Source of the DNA: Polynucleobacter sp. 86C-FISCH
GTDB taxonomy: Bacteria; Pseudomonadota; Gammaproteobacteria; Burkholderiales; Burkholderiaceae
Reading direction: 5' to 3'
DNA length: 64,000 nt
Assembly: GCF_018882415.1 (NCBI RefSeq)
Contig: NZ_JACVOL010000001.1
Coordinates: 520,253-584,252 of the forward strand
Shown: one piece after another, positions 18,105 through 26,548 of the stretch
Position numbering within the stretch: the first letter of the stretch is position 1
How the letters are laid out: each line of letters begins with the position of its first letter
Translations under genes and position numbers: made by a program
Notes under the pieces: generated by a model
Told to the model about the DNA's origin: nothing
Databases searched by the model: none
The model's input: only the letters and a program-made list of their open reading frames with translations

Positions 18105-18132
18105 AAAAACACCCGCATCAGCGAGTGTTTTT
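18105..18132. terminator. Bidirectional terminator
   Basis: AAAAACACCCGC and GCGAGTGTTTTT pair (one mismatch) around ATCA. A-runs and T-runs on the two sides let it serve both the DUF1345 gene (+) and the amidohydrolase gene (-), which converge here. Confidence 0.8.
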
Positions 18133-18161
18133 AATAAATACCGACAACAATTAAGAGATAT

Positions 18162-19868
18162 TTATTGCAAGCTAACTGGCTTGCCATCAATCCACGTGCC
18201 TTTTACCTTAATGTTACGAATATCAGCCGGCGCAGTTTGGCGGGGATTCTTTTCCAAAATGACTAAGTCGGCTTGCTTGCCAACCTCTAAGCTGCCAACG
18301 ATATTGTCTGCAAAGATTTGATAAGCAGCGTCGATGGTGATAGCACGGATTGCATCGTCAACCGAAACCGCTTGATCAGGCCCTAATACCTTTTGGGGTG
18401 GCAACTGCCATAAGCGCGTTACTTCTTCGCTAACGTAATTTAAAGGACCGACATTCGAAACAGGTGAATCACTGTGCAATGTAAATTTACCGCCTGCACG
18501 TTTGAAGTCGCCCGCTGGATCTATGCGCTTAGCGCGCTCTGGTCCAATAATATGATCATTAAATGCGGCGCCCCAATAATCTACGTGTCCAATAGTGAAG
18601 CTAGGCACTACTCCTAACTTGGCTGCCTGCTTTACTTGGGCTTCAGTATTGACAGTGAAATGTTCCATACGCAAACGACGATCTTGAGGCTTAGGATTGC
18701 CAGCAAGTAATTTTGAATAGCTAGCTAAAGTTTGATCAATCGCCTTATCACCATTCGAGTGGGTGGAAATTTGCCAACCCTGATCAAAGAAGGCTTTCAT
18801 GGAAGCATAAATATCAGCATCCTTATAGTTCAGCGCCCCGCTCCATTGGGAGTTTTTTGGGTAGGCATAAGGCGCATTTAGAGCAGCCGTTAAGCCTTGA
18901 GTAGAGCCATCCGAAATATATTTAATCCCAATAAAGCGTAATTTGTCATCACCCTCATTTGGCTTAAGGGAGGTTTTTCCTGTAGGCAAAGCCTGGCTAA
19001 ACAAATACCCACGCATTCGAATAGGCGCAGCATCTTTGGCAAAAATTGCTTTGTAAATCGCCACTTCTTTATCAACTCCAAAATTGCCACCAACACTCAT
19101 TTCAGAAGCAGTGGTTACACCGGTTGAGGCAATTTTTTTCATAGTGCCTTGAATAGCGCTAAATAATTGGGTCTCAGTAGGGGCTGGCATCTTTGCCATA
19201 AATGGCAAGTAAGAAGGTGGCTCTACTAATTTGCCTGTCAGCCTGCCTTTAGCATCCTTCACATAAACACCGCCACCAGGAGGGTTTGGTGTTTTATCTG
19301 TAACACCAGCCAACTCCAAAGCCTTGTGGTTTACATAACCAATATGACCAGATTGATTCACGATAAAGATCGGAACGTCTTTAGAAACCGTATCCAAATC
19401 ATCGGCAGTGAGCTCGGCCATAAAAGGTGTGGTGCGTGATGGGTCAACACCAAAACCAAAAAGCCATCCGCCAGCAGGCACGTCTTTGAGAGCGGCCTTC
19501 ATTTTCTTAATTAATGTTTCTTTGGTGTCATAAGGCAAAGTAAAGTTGCTTAAATTTAAGCCCAAACCTTCGAACACTGAGGTCACTAAGATATGCACAT
19601 GAGGCTCCACAAAACCTGGCATCAAAGTTTGACCTTTTAGATCAACTACCTTGGTTGATTCAGTCTGCCATTCTTTAGTAACTGCATCTTTAGCGCCGAC
19701 TGCAACAATCTTGCCATTTTGTACTGCGAGCGCCTGAACTTCTTCATTCTTAGCATTCACTGTAACAATGGGACCGCCATAAAAAATCGTATCCGCATTG
19801 CCTTTAGCAAAGGTGACCGCGCATTGCGCCATTAACAGTACAGAAAGTAATTTTGGTGCGAGTTTCAT
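18162..19868 (-). CDS. Secreted amidohydrolase, YtcJ-like
   Basis: This 568-residue metal-dependent amidohydrolase of the YtcJ type has a signal peptide (about residues 1-22), which suggests periplasmic location. The metal-site motif EPHVHIL is near residue 90, with later histidines in STHSNGDKAID and RRLRMEHF. The HSDSPV segment contains the catalytic aspartate, and the family ending KQADLVILEKNPRQT is clear. Substrate is unknown; relatives hydrolyse N-acyl or cyclic amide bonds. It precedes an outer-membrane protein gene only in position: that gene lies 51 bases upstream on the same strand. Confidence 0.87.
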   Translation of the reverse strand: MKLAPKLLSVLLMAQCAVTFAKGNADTIFYGGPIVTVNAKNEEVQALAVQNGKIVAVGAKDAVTKEWQTESTKVVDLKGQTLMPGFVEPHVHILVTSVFEGLGLNLSNFTLPYDTKETLIKKMKAALKDVPAGGWLFGFGVDPSRTTPFMAELTADDLDTVSKDVPIFIVNQSGHIGYVNHKALELAGVTDKTPNPPGGGVYVKDAKGRLTGKLVEPPSYLPFMAKMPAPTETQLFSAIQGTMKKIASTGVTTASEMSVGGNFGVDKEVAIYKAIFAKDAAPIRMRGYLFSQALPTGKTSLKPNEGDDKLRFIGIKYISDGSTQGLTAALNAPYAYPKNSQWSGALNYKDADIYASMKAFFDQGWQISTHSNGDKAIDQTLASYSKLLAGNPKPQDRRLRMEHFTVNTEAQVKQAAKLGVVPSFTIGHVDYWGAAFNDHIIGPERAKRIDPAGDFKRAGGKFTLHSDSPVSNVGPLNYVSEEVTRLWQLPPQKVLGPDQAVSVDDAIRAITIDAAYQIFADNIVGSLEVGKQADLVILEKNPRQTAPADIRNIKVKGTWIDGKPVSLQ

Positions 19869-19919
19869 ATACTTGTTCCAGTGTTTTATTGATGAACTCA
19901 GAATGAGTTGGCTGCGTAT

Positions 19920-20747
19920 TTAAAACTTAAATGTTGCAGCTAACTGCGGACCCTTAAAGGTAGTTTTCTGCAAAAGCCCATCACCCTTCATGTCGTAGTA
20001 CAAGGTACGATAGGCAAGCGACACGTCCACCCATTTTTCAAATGTTTTACCCACACCTAGAACACCCTGCCAAGTCATATTGGTAGTGCCACCGCCGCCG
20101 CCGATATCCGCATAGAAAGGGATATACCAAGTGGAGTCAGCAATACGATAGCGACCTTTAAAACCAACAACAGGATCAATAGTCGAGATAGATTTTGAGT
20201 CAACAAAACTTTTGGAATATCCGAGTGCAGATAAATCTGCTGAGACAGTAGCAGTGGCCATGATGCCGCGCGCGCCCAATAACCCATCCAGGTAAACATT
20301 CTGATTATTGAGAGCGGTGTAGGTTACCGCTCCAGTAATAATATTTTGTTGCAGCGTGACTTTATCTGCGACGTTAACCGGTACTGCTGCGCCACCCAAT
20401 GAAGGTGGCTTCACAGAAACATTTGAATTACTAGTCGTTTGCAAAGTTGCAGAAACGAGATCGCCCATGATGCCCCAGCTGCCGTAATGCGCCTCCGCAG
20501 CAATCATGCCTCCAGATTTGAAATCACCCAGGACGTTGCTTGTAGAAAGCTTAGCTGTATTGAGGTAACGATCGTTATAAAAAAGTGTGGACGAAACACC
20601 AGAGCCCCAAATATACGGCGTCACTTCAAAGCGCCACTCTTCTGAAATTTTGGGGAGTGGTGATAAACCTTGATCAGCATGAGCAACGCTCGCGGTAGTC
20701 AAAATTGCTGAAACTGAGAGGATTGACGCCAGAATTTTTTTCTTCAT
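19920..20747 (-). CDS. Outer-membrane beta-barrel protein of unknown role
   Basis: This 275-residue protein has a signal peptide (about residues 1-24, ending AHA) and alternating beta-strand patterns. It ends in a C-terminal phenylalanine (AATFKF), the usual BAM-complex signal. The segment WRFEVTPYIWGSGV at the mature N-terminus recalls outer-membrane proteins of the TIGR03016/DUF-like 'MipA/OmpV-like' groups, but I cannot assign a family firmly. It lies 51 bases upstream of the secreted amidohydrolase on the same strand and may be co-transcribed with it. Confidence 0.7.
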   Translation of the reverse strand: MKKKILASILSVSAILTTASVAHADQGLSPLPKISEEWRFEVTPYIWGSGVSSTLFYNDRYLNTAKLSTSNVLGDFKSGGMIAAEAHYGSWGIMGDLVSATLQTTSNSNVSVKPPSLGGAAVPVNVADKVTLQQNIITGAVTYTALNNQNVYLDGLLGARGIMATATVSADLSALGYSKSFVDSKSISTIDPVVGFKGRYRIADSTWYIPFYADIGGGGGTTNMTWQGVLGVGKTFEKWVDVSLAYRTLYYDMKGDGLLQKTTFKGPQLAATFKF

Positions 20748-20847
20748 AAAAGCTCTATTGGGGATCGATGTTGATTGGGGAATATTTGCTGCTAATTTTG
20801 AGAGGGATTATAGACTGCAGAGCTAATATCCAAGAGAGTGTTAGCTC

Positions 20848-21651
20848 TTAAAAGTTATAAGAAATCTTTGCATAGGATGACCAGTCATACTGGCGATAGG
20901 TTTGCACCACCTGCTTGCTTCCACCAATAGCAACCACCCAGTTTTTCGCAAGGCGATGTGTCACCATGGCATCAATTGGTACAAACCAGCCTCCGCCAGC
21001 AGAGTTATAAACAGCGCCATTTTCGTCCCAAAAACGCAGCATGGTATTTGGAGATAGCTGGAAGCCAACAGTTGGATAAAGCTGCAGGCTCCGCATTAAT
21101 GCTGGCTGAGTTGGATTCACAATAAGGCTATTATTTTTAGTGTCAAAGCCATACATATAACGAATCAGGGGTGAGAAATCTGTCAGACCCAAAAGACTGT
21201 TAACTGTAGGCACAAACGACCAGTTCAATTGCGGCCCCACTGCCCACTGTCCATTGTTGCCAAATGGAAATATGACGCGCCCACCGACCAAAGCGCCCAA
21301 AGGCTTCAAAAAGGTTTTGTCTTGCCCCCAGATAGTGACCATAGTGTTGCCAGCGCTGTACTGTCCCGCATTATTGGCAGAGGAAATTGAGTTGTAACTG
21401 GAGGCATAGGAAGTATCTAAACGGATACGCCCCTGCCAATCGCCCGCTTCAAGAGGATTGTAGTAACGCAACTTCAAAACATTTTGATAGTTATCGTTAT
21501 TGTCGTAATTGTGATAACCCCAAAACTCCAGAACTTTATTTTTAGTTAAGCGCTGAGAATCATTGTCGAACTGCGAAAGCGGGACTAGCAAATCCTCGGC
21601 ATAGCTTGCCGATACAAAAAGACTGATCAAGAGTATTAGCAATATTTTCAT
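20848..21651 (-). CDS. Outer-membrane beta-barrel protein, transporter-like
   Basis: I place the start at the ATG at 21651, giving 267 residues with a signal peptide (MKILLILLISLFVSASYA). An upstream in-frame start at 21717 would put 22 polar residues before the signal peptide. The mature part has beta-barrel character, many aromatic residues, and ends in ISYNF, typical of outer-membrane proteins. The glycine-rich VGGRVIFPFGNNGQWAVGPQLNW segment resembles proteins annotated as transporters related to the phenol-degradation MetA group. Function unknown. Confidence 0.7.
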   Translation of the reverse strand: MKILLILLISLFVSASYAEDLLVPLSQFDNDSQRLTKNKVLEFWGYHNYDNNDNYQNVLKLRYYNPLEAGDWQGRIRLDTSYASSYNSISSANNAGQYSAGNTMVTIWGQDKTFLKPLGALVGGRVIFPFGNNGQWAVGPQLNWSFVPTVNSLLGLTDFSPLIRYMYGFDTKNNSLIVNPTQPALMRSLQLYPTVGFQLSPNTMLRFWDENGAVYNSAGGGWFVPIDAMVTHRLAKNWVVAIGGSKQVVQTYRQYDWSSYAKISYNF

Positions 21652-21905
21652 GAAAAGCCATGCCGTCCTAAAGCGGGATTTATTACGTTTGTTTTTGATA
21701 GCAGCACTATATCCCAAGGAGTTACAGATTCTCTATAAGCCGACTGCAACCAATTTTGTAGGCGTTTATCGCCCCAAATCACCTCAATTGCTAGTTATCT
21801 ATAAATCCGATCATAAATATCAAATTTATTCATTAGACAAATAAACAACTGAGGTTCAAAATTCATCCAGTTGTATTAACAACCAAAGAATTGATTAACC
21901 AAAAC

Positions 21906-21911
21906 AAGGAG
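21906..21911 (+). promoter_or_regulatory. ribosome binding site that fixes the ahpC start
   Basis: AAGGAG lies six bases before the ATG at 21918. This decides for that start over the in-frame TTG at 21891. Confidence 0.85.
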
Positions 21912-21917
21912 CACAGT

Positions 21918-22481
21918 ATGTCCATCATTAATACCGCAGTTCAACCATTCAAGACTGAAGCTTTCCACAACGGTAAGTTTGTAACTATCACTGACGAAAG
22001 CCTCAAAGGTCATTGGTCTGTTTTGATTTTTATGCCAGCAGCATTTACATTCAACTGCCCAACAGAAATTGAAGACGCAGCTGAGAACTATCCAGAATTC
22101 CAAAAGATGGGTGCTGAAGTGTATATCGTGACAACTGATACACATTTCTCACACAAAGTTTGGCATGAGACATCTCCTGCTGTTGGTAAAGCAAAGTTCC
22201 CACTCGTTGGCGATCCAACACACACATTGACAAATGCATTTGGCGTTCACATTCCTGAAGCAGGTTTGGCATTGCGCGGCACATTCATCATCAATCCAGA
22301 AGGTGTGATCAAGACTGCAGAAATTCACTCTAACGAAATCGCACGTGACGTTTCTGAAACATTACGCAAGCTAAAAGCTGCACAGTACACAGCTGCACAC
22401 CCAGGCGAAGTTTGCCCAGCTAAGTGGAAAGAAGGCGCAGCAACATTGACTCCTTCTTTGGATCTCGTAGGCAAGATCTAA
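21918..22481 (+). CDS. ahpC: Alkyl hydroperoxide reductase subunit C (typical 2-Cys peroxiredoxin)
   Basis: AhpC reduces hydrogen peroxide and organic hydroperoxides in the cytoplasm and is recycled by AhpF. The 187-residue protein has the peroxidatic cysteine C47 in FTFNCPTE and the resolving cysteine near residue 166 in GEVCPAKW. Length and motifs match AhpC. The gene is followed after 101 bases by ahpF; the gap holds strong competing hairpins. No OxyR gene or convincing OxyR site is seen upstream. Confidence 0.96.
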   Translation: MSIINTAVQPFKTEAFHNGKFVTITDESLKGHWSVLIFMPAAFTFNCPTEIEDAAENYPEFQKMGAEVYIVTTDTHFSHKVWHETSPAVGKAKFPLVGDPTHTLTNAFGVHIPEAGLALRGTFIINPEGVIKTAEIHSNEIARDVSETLRKLKAAQYTAAHPGEVCPAKWKEGAATLTPSLDLVGKI

Positions 22482-22497
22482 GCTGAAGCTCTAATCC

Positions 22498-22552
22498 ATA
22501 GACTCTCTTCGGAGAGTCTATTGGAGAGGACAAGATCCTGCCCAATAGACTC
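22498..22552 (+). promoter_or_regulatory. Competing hairpins in the ahpC-ahpF intergenic RNA
   Basis: ATAGACTCTC (22498-22507) and GAGAGTCTAT (22512-22521) form a 10-bp stem capped by TTCG, the very stable cUUCGg loop. GAGTCTATTGG (22514-22524) is also exactly complementary to CCAATAGACTC (22542-22552), and AGGA/TCCT inside that loop can pair too. The two folds share bases and exclude each other. No T-run follows either one, so this looks like an mRNA processing, stability or attenuation element rather than an ordinary terminator. Confidence 0.6.
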
Positions 22553-22582
22553 ACCTAAAAAAAATTACCCAAGGAAATTACC

Positions 22583-24160
22583 ATGCTCGATACCAATATC
22601 AAGTCTCAGTTAAAAGTGTATTTTGAAAAAATTGTTAGCCCTATCGTTCTCGTGGCCAGCCTAGACGACAGCGACAGTTCAAAGCAGATGCTTGAACTCT
22701 TAAATGAAGTGGCGGAGCAATCAGACAAGATTACCGTTAAAACCGATGGTAAAGCTGCGCATATCCCTAGCTTTACAGTAAGCAAGCTCGATCAAGAAGC
22801 GCGCATTACCTTTGCAGGACTGCCAATGGGCCATGAAATGACCTCTTTCATTTTGGCCATTTTGCAAGCTAGCGGCTACCCTGCAAAAGTAGAGCAAGAG
22901 ATCATTGATCGCATCATCAAGCTTGACAGCAAGCTTAGCTTTCAGACATTTATTTCTTTGTCATGCCATAACTGTCCTGATGTTGTACAAGCACTCAATC
23001 TCATGGCAGCCCTGAACCCGAATGTCACCCATGAAATGGTTGACGGCGCCCTCTATCAAGAATTGGTAGATCAATTCCAAATCATGGCTGTACCAACTGT
23101 GATCTTGAATGGTGAAGTGTTTGGACAGGGTCGCATGAGTGTGGAAGAGATTGTGGCTAAGCTTGATACCGCAAGCCCTAAAGAAGAAGCTGCAAAGCTC
23201 TCCGCCAAAGATCCATATGACGTTTTAGTTATCGGCGGTGGACCTGCTGGTTCAGCGGCGGCAATCTACGCAGCACGTAAAGGCATCCGTACCGGCATCG
23301 TGGCAGAGCGCTTTGGTGGTCAGGTCATGGATACCATGGGCATTGAAAACTTCATCTCTGTTAAAGAGACTGAGGGGCCTAAATTGGTTCAAGCGCTTGA
23401 GCAACACGTAAAGAGCTATGAAGTCGACATTATGAATTTGCAGCGTGCTAACGCATTGCGCAAAACTGCCAATGGTCTTGAAGTGGAATTAGTTAATGGT
23501 GCGGTACTGAAAAGCAAATCCGTTATCTTGAGCACTGGCGCCCGCTGGAGAGAAATGAATGTCCCTGGCGAGCAAGAGTACCGCGGCAAAGGTGTAGCCT
23601 ACTGCCCTCACTGCGACGGCCCTTTATTCAAAGGCAAGCGTGTTGCCGTCATTGGCGGTGGTAACTCTGGCGTTGAGGCTGCAATTGATTTGGCTGGCAT
23701 TGTGAGCCACGTCACCTTAATTGAATTTGATGGCAAATTACGTGCTGATGCAGTTCTTCAGAAGAAAATGGCTAGCCTGCCAAATGTAACCGTCATCATG
23801 AGCGCTCTTACCAAAGAGGTATTGGGCGCAGGTGGCAAAGTCAATGGCTTGCGCTACCAAGATCGCACCAATAATTCTGAGCATACGCTTGAGCTTGAAG
23901 GCATCTTTGTGCAAATTGGCTTATTGCCAAATACGGATTGGCTCAAAGGTACTCTTGAGTTGTCAAAACATGGCGAAGTCATTGTGGATGCAAAAGGTGA
24001 AACTTCTTTACCTGGCGTATTTGCAGCGGGTGATTGCACGACTGTTCCTTACAAGCAAATCATCATCGCCATGGGCGAAGGTGCCAAAGCCTCTCTAGGA
24101 GCATTTGATTACTTGATCCGCTCATCAGTTGCCGAGCCAGAAGAGGCGGTAGCTGCTTAA
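22583..24160 (+). CDS. ahpF: Alkyl hydroperoxide reductase subunit F
   Basis: AhpF is the flavoprotein that passes electrons from NAD(P)H to AhpC. The 525-residue protein has the N-terminal tandem thioredoxin-like domain with C128/C131 (SCHNCPD), the FAD motif GGGPAG (218-223) and the thioredoxin-reductase-like CPHCDG site (C341/C344). A second nucleotide motif, GGGNSG, follows, and GVFAAGDCT is near the end. The ribosome binding site AAGGA precedes the ATG. It follows ahpC and is ended by the terminator at 24188-24211. Confidence 0.96.
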   Translation: MLDTNIKSQLKVYFEKIVSPIVLVASLDDSDSSKQMLELLNEVAEQSDKITVKTDGKAAHIPSFTVSKLDQEARITFAGLPMGHEMTSFILAILQASGYPAKVEQEIIDRIIKLDSKLSFQTFISLSCHNCPDVVQALNLMAALNPNVTHEMVDGALYQELVDQFQIMAVPTVILNGEVFGQGRMSVEEIVAKLDTASPKEEAAKLSAKDPYDVLVIGGGPAGSAAAIYAARKGIRTGIVAERFGGQVMDTMGIENFISVKETEGPKLVQALEQHVKSYEVDIMNLQRANALRKTANGLEVELVNGAVLKSKSVILSTGARWREMNVPGEQEYRGKGVAYCPHCDGPLFKGKRVAVIGGGNSGVEAAIDLAGIVSHVTLIEFDGKLRADAVLQKKMASLPNVTVIMSALTKEVLGAGGKVNGLRYQDRTNNSEHTLELEGIFVQIGLLPNTDWLKGTLELSKHGEVIVDAKGETSLPGVFAAGDCTTVPYKQIIIAMGEGAKASLGAFDYLIRSSVAEPEEAVAA

Positions 24161-24187
24161 TAGGATCGAGAGAATCCGCAGTAAAAC

Positions 24188-24211
24188 AAAGGGGTCTTAG
24201 GACCCCTTTTT
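24188..24211 (+). terminator. Rho-independent terminator after ahpF
   Basis: AAGGGGTC and GACCCCTT pair around TTAG and are followed by a T-run. It lies 27 bases after the ahpF stop codon. Confidence 0.9.
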
Positions 24212-24302
24212 ACATGCAAATGAATTACCGGTTATTCAGACTATCAAGATATAAATTACACTGAACCATCCATACATATTCACCAATCCCGAAGGAATCA
24301 GA

Positions 24303-24938
24303 ATGAGCTTAATTGAGAAACTGCAGTGGCGTTACGCAACCAAAAAAATGGACTCTACAAAATCCGTACCTCCGGAGAAGGTTGAGCAAATTCTAGAAGC
24401 CATTCGCCTCACTGCTAGCTCCAGCGGATTACAGCCATATGAGGTACTTGTCATTACCAATAAAGCTATTCGCGAAAAGATTAAGGCGATTGCATGGGAT
24501 CAATCTCAAATAGTCGACTCTTCTCATTTGCTGGTTTTTGCAGCCTGGGATACCTACACAGCAGATCGCATTAATCAATCATTTGATATGACCGAGAAGA
24601 TTCGCAACTTCAAAAGTGAAGCTGGAGATATCTATCGTCAAAAGTTACTCAGCGGCTATACCGCTCGAGATGCTGAAACTAACTACACCCATGCAGCAAA
24701 ACAAGCCTATATAGGATTGGGGACGGCACTCATTGCAGCCGCCTACGAGCAAGTAGACTCCACGCCAATGGAGGGATTTGATGCTGCAGCTCTAGATGAA
24801 ATCCTTAACCTCAAAGAAAAAGGCCTACGTAGCGTGGTTATGATGCCATTAGGTTATAGAAAAGCGGATGAGGATTGGTTGATGAATCTGAAAAAAGTCA
24901 GAAAACCCAAGGAAAGTTTTATCACTTGGATCGAATAA
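24303..24938 (+). CDS. NAD(P)H-dependent oxidoreductase, NfsB-like nitroreductase
   Basis: This 211-residue FMN enzyme belongs to the nitroreductase family, NfsB/YfkO-like branch. Visible are the N-terminal RYATKKMDSTKSV segment with FMN-phosphate contacts, the LTASSSGLQPYEVLVI segment and the late GLRSVVMMPLGYRKADEDWL segment. It should reduce quinones, flavins or nitro compounds in the cytoplasm. AAGGA lies six bases before the ATG. It appears to be a single-gene unit between two terminators. Confidence 0.88.
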   Translation: MSLIEKLQWRYATKKMDSTKSVPPEKVEQILEAIRLTASSSGLQPYEVLVITNKAIREKIKAIAWDQSQIVDSSHLLVFAAWDTYTADRINQSFDMTEKIRNFKSEAGDIYRQKLLSGYTARDAETNYTHAAKQAYIGLGTALIAAAYEQVDSTPMEGFDAAALDEILNLKEKGLRSVVMMPLGYRKADEDWLMNLKKVRKPKESFITWIE

Positions 24939-24960
24939 GCAATCTCATTCCTGGAAAAAC

Positions 24961-24988
24961 AAAAAGCCACCCGAAGGTGGCTTTTTTT
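24961..24988. terminator. Bidirectional terminator with CCACC/GGTGG stem
   Basis: AAAAAGCCACC and GGTGGCTTTTT pair around CGAA; on the minus strand the loop reads TTCG. It ends both the nitroreductase gene (+) and the phasin gene (-), which converge here. The same hairpin core occurs at 37830-37854 and, with a different loop, at 9953-9977. Confidence 0.9.
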
Positions 24989-25010
24989 AACACTAAAACT
25001 AATCAGCTAA

Positions 25011-25586
25011 TTAAGCAGAAGCTTTACGGCTTTTAGCAGCTGGCTTAGCAACAGCGTATTGACCTTGAATGTTTGCCATAGCAGCATCAACACTCTTCTC
25101 AAAGTTAGCAAATGCGTCAGTTGCAGATGCGCGAACTTGGTCGAACTGTTGGAGTGAAGACTCAAATGCAGTTTTGAATGCAGAAACAAATGCCTCAGAA
25201 CCAGCAGGAGCTGTCTTAGTAGCTTCTTTAACAAACTTAACCAAATCAGCACGTGCGTCATCAATAGAAGCGTCAACTACTTGAGCAACTTCTTTGTTAC
25301 CGTTACGAACTACTTGGTTTACTTTAGCTTGGTAAGCAGCAGCGTATTTAGCAGCTTCTTGAGCAGCTTCTGGCTGAGCCAATTTAGCCAATTGTTGTGG
25401 ATCTTTGATTGCTAACAATTGTGAGCTTGCATCTTGAGCAACAACTAAAGCATCTTTAGCAGCAGCTTGGTTGATTTCAGCTAATTCTTGAGCGCTTTCA
25501 ACAGCAACTTGTGCCAAATGCTTAGCGTTTTCGATTGCTTTAGCTTGTGCATTAGCAAATTGATCGTTTAATTGAGTTTGAAACAT
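25011..25586 (-). CDS. Phasin family protein (second copy)
   Basis: This 191-residue, Ala/Gln-rich helical protein is a phasin, a surface protein of polyhydroxyalkanoate granules. The motifs QLNDQFANAQAKAIENAKHLAQ and AGSEAFVSAFKTAFESSLQQFDQ are typical of the betaproteobacterial family. It ends with a short basic tail (KPAAKSRKASA), which recalls tails that let phasins touch nucleoid DNA. It is a paralogue of the protein at 16449-17000. A promoter and a PhaR-like operator are visible upstream. Confidence 0.92.
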   Translation of the reverse strand: MFQTQLNDQFANAQAKAIENAKHLAQVAVESAQELAEINQAAAKDALVVAQDASSQLLAIKDPQQLAKLAQPEAAQEAAKYAAAYQAKVNQVVRNGNKEVAQVVDASIDDARADLVKFVKEATKTAPAGSEAFVSAFKTAFESSLQQFDQVRASATDAFANFEKSVDAAMANIQGQYAVAKPAAKSRKASA

Positions 25587-25632
25587 GATTTATCCTAACT
25601 TTAGTTAATTGTGTTTTTTATTGCGATGCACC

Positions 25633-25661
25633 ATTTTAAGAGCCACATTTTCCAAAAGCAA
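25633..25661 (-). promoter_or_regulatory. Sigma-70-type promoter for the phasin gene
   Basis: On the minus strand TTGCTT (25656-25661) and TAAAAT (25633-25638) are spaced by 17 bases, about 50 bases upstream of the phasin start. This is a good match to a housekeeping promoter. Confidence 0.55.
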
Positions 25662-25669
25662 GATATTTT

Positions 25670-25684
25670 TGTTGCAAAGCAACA
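25670..25684. promoter_or_regulatory. Putative PhaR operator upstream of the phasin promoter
   Basis: TGTTGC and GCAACA form a perfect inverted repeat around three bases, eight bases upstream of the phasin -35 element. PhaR repressors control phasin genes and bind TGC/GCA-type dyads (family knowledge). No phaR gene lies in this window, so the link is inferred. Confidence 0.45.
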
Positions 25685-25761
25685 TATTTTTTACCAAGCT
25701 GCATTTCAAGGCTTTAAATGAGGTATATCAATAACTTAGATATAAGCCCTTTAGATTTAAA

Positions 25762-25778
25762 TGCCTAATAATTAGGCA
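25762..25778. repeat. Near-perfect 17-base palindrome after the nitroreductase gene
   Basis: TGCCTAAT and ATTAGGCA flank one central A. It lies 42 bases beyond the stop of the minus-strand nitroreductase gene. There is no T-run, so it is either a weak terminator or a protein-binding site for the phasin side. Confidence 0.35.
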
Positions 25779-25819
25779 GAACTTGCCAGCAGTGGCGGTA
25801 ATTCCTGGGCCAAATACCT

Positions 25820-26518
25820 CTATTTAACCCAGGTAGTGAATTCTTCAGCGGCTACTCTGGGGGTGTGAAAGGTATTCACCAAGGCATTTTTATCGGCATA
25901 CCCGAGTGCCATACCGCACACCAGCATCTCATTCTCCTGGGCACCAATAGCGGGCAAGATGATCTTTGCGTAATCATTCCAGGCCGCCTGCGGGCATGTA
26001 TCCAAACCCTCGCCTCTTGCGGCGACCATGATGTTTTGTAAGAACATGCCGTAGTCAAGCATTGAGCCTTTGCCAAGCTCCTTGTCGATTGTGAAAAATA
26101 GACATACGGGAGCACCAAATGCTTCAAAGTTTTTACGGTGTTGAGCATGCATCTTGTCTTTGTCGCCTTTAGTAATTCCTAGCAATCCATATAAGCCCCA
26201 ACCATTTTCACGACGCCTATCGATGTAGGGGCTAAACCATTTAGCAGGGTAATACTCATAAGCAGGTTGATATTCTTTTGCTAATTCTGGATTGGCAGCA
26301 ATACTGTCATACGCTGCACATACTTTTTCACATAGATCATTGAGAGCAGCTCCCTCTATGACATAAGCTTTCCATGGTTGAGTATTGGTGCCAGAAGGTG
26401 CGCGCGCAGAGATATTGAGTAGCTTGAGAATGACTTCTTTTGAAACCCCCTCTTTTGTGAATGCTCGCACTGACATGCGCGATGTAATTGCTTCAGCTGG
26501 AGTTAATGCTTTCATCAT
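25820..26518 (-). CDS. Nitroreductase family protein
   Basis: This 232-residue FMN-dependent enzyme opens with ITSRMSVRAFTKEGVSKEVI, the flavin-phosphate region, followed by ARAPSGTNTQPWKAYVI, both hallmarks of nitroreductases. A late segment, EMLVCGMALGYADK, completes the fold. It belongs to a different branch from the NfsB-like enzyme at 24303-24938. Substrate unknown; probably quinones or nitroaromatics. It lies 30 bases downstream of the OsmC-YcaO gene on the same strand and could be in its operon. Confidence 0.88.
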   Translation of the reverse strand: MMKALTPAEAITSRMSVRAFTKEGVSKEVILKLLNISARAPSGTNTQPWKAYVIEGAALNDLCEKVCAAYDSIAANPELAKEYQPAYEYYPAKWFSPYIDRRRENGWGLYGLLGITKGDKDKMHAQHRKNFEAFGAPVCLFFTIDKELGKGSMLDYGMFLQNIMVAARGEGLDTCPQAAWNDYAKIILPAIGAQENEMLVCGMALGYADKNALVNTFHTPRVAAEEFTTWVK

Positions 26519-26548
26519 TGACCTTTGAAGGTTAAATATATTGATTGC

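Noticed and set aside
21652-21905. OxyR-type site upstream of ahpC
   Set aside because: ATAG and CTAT words occur, but with five instead of seven bases between them and without the second half. It does not fit the known tetranucleotide spacing.
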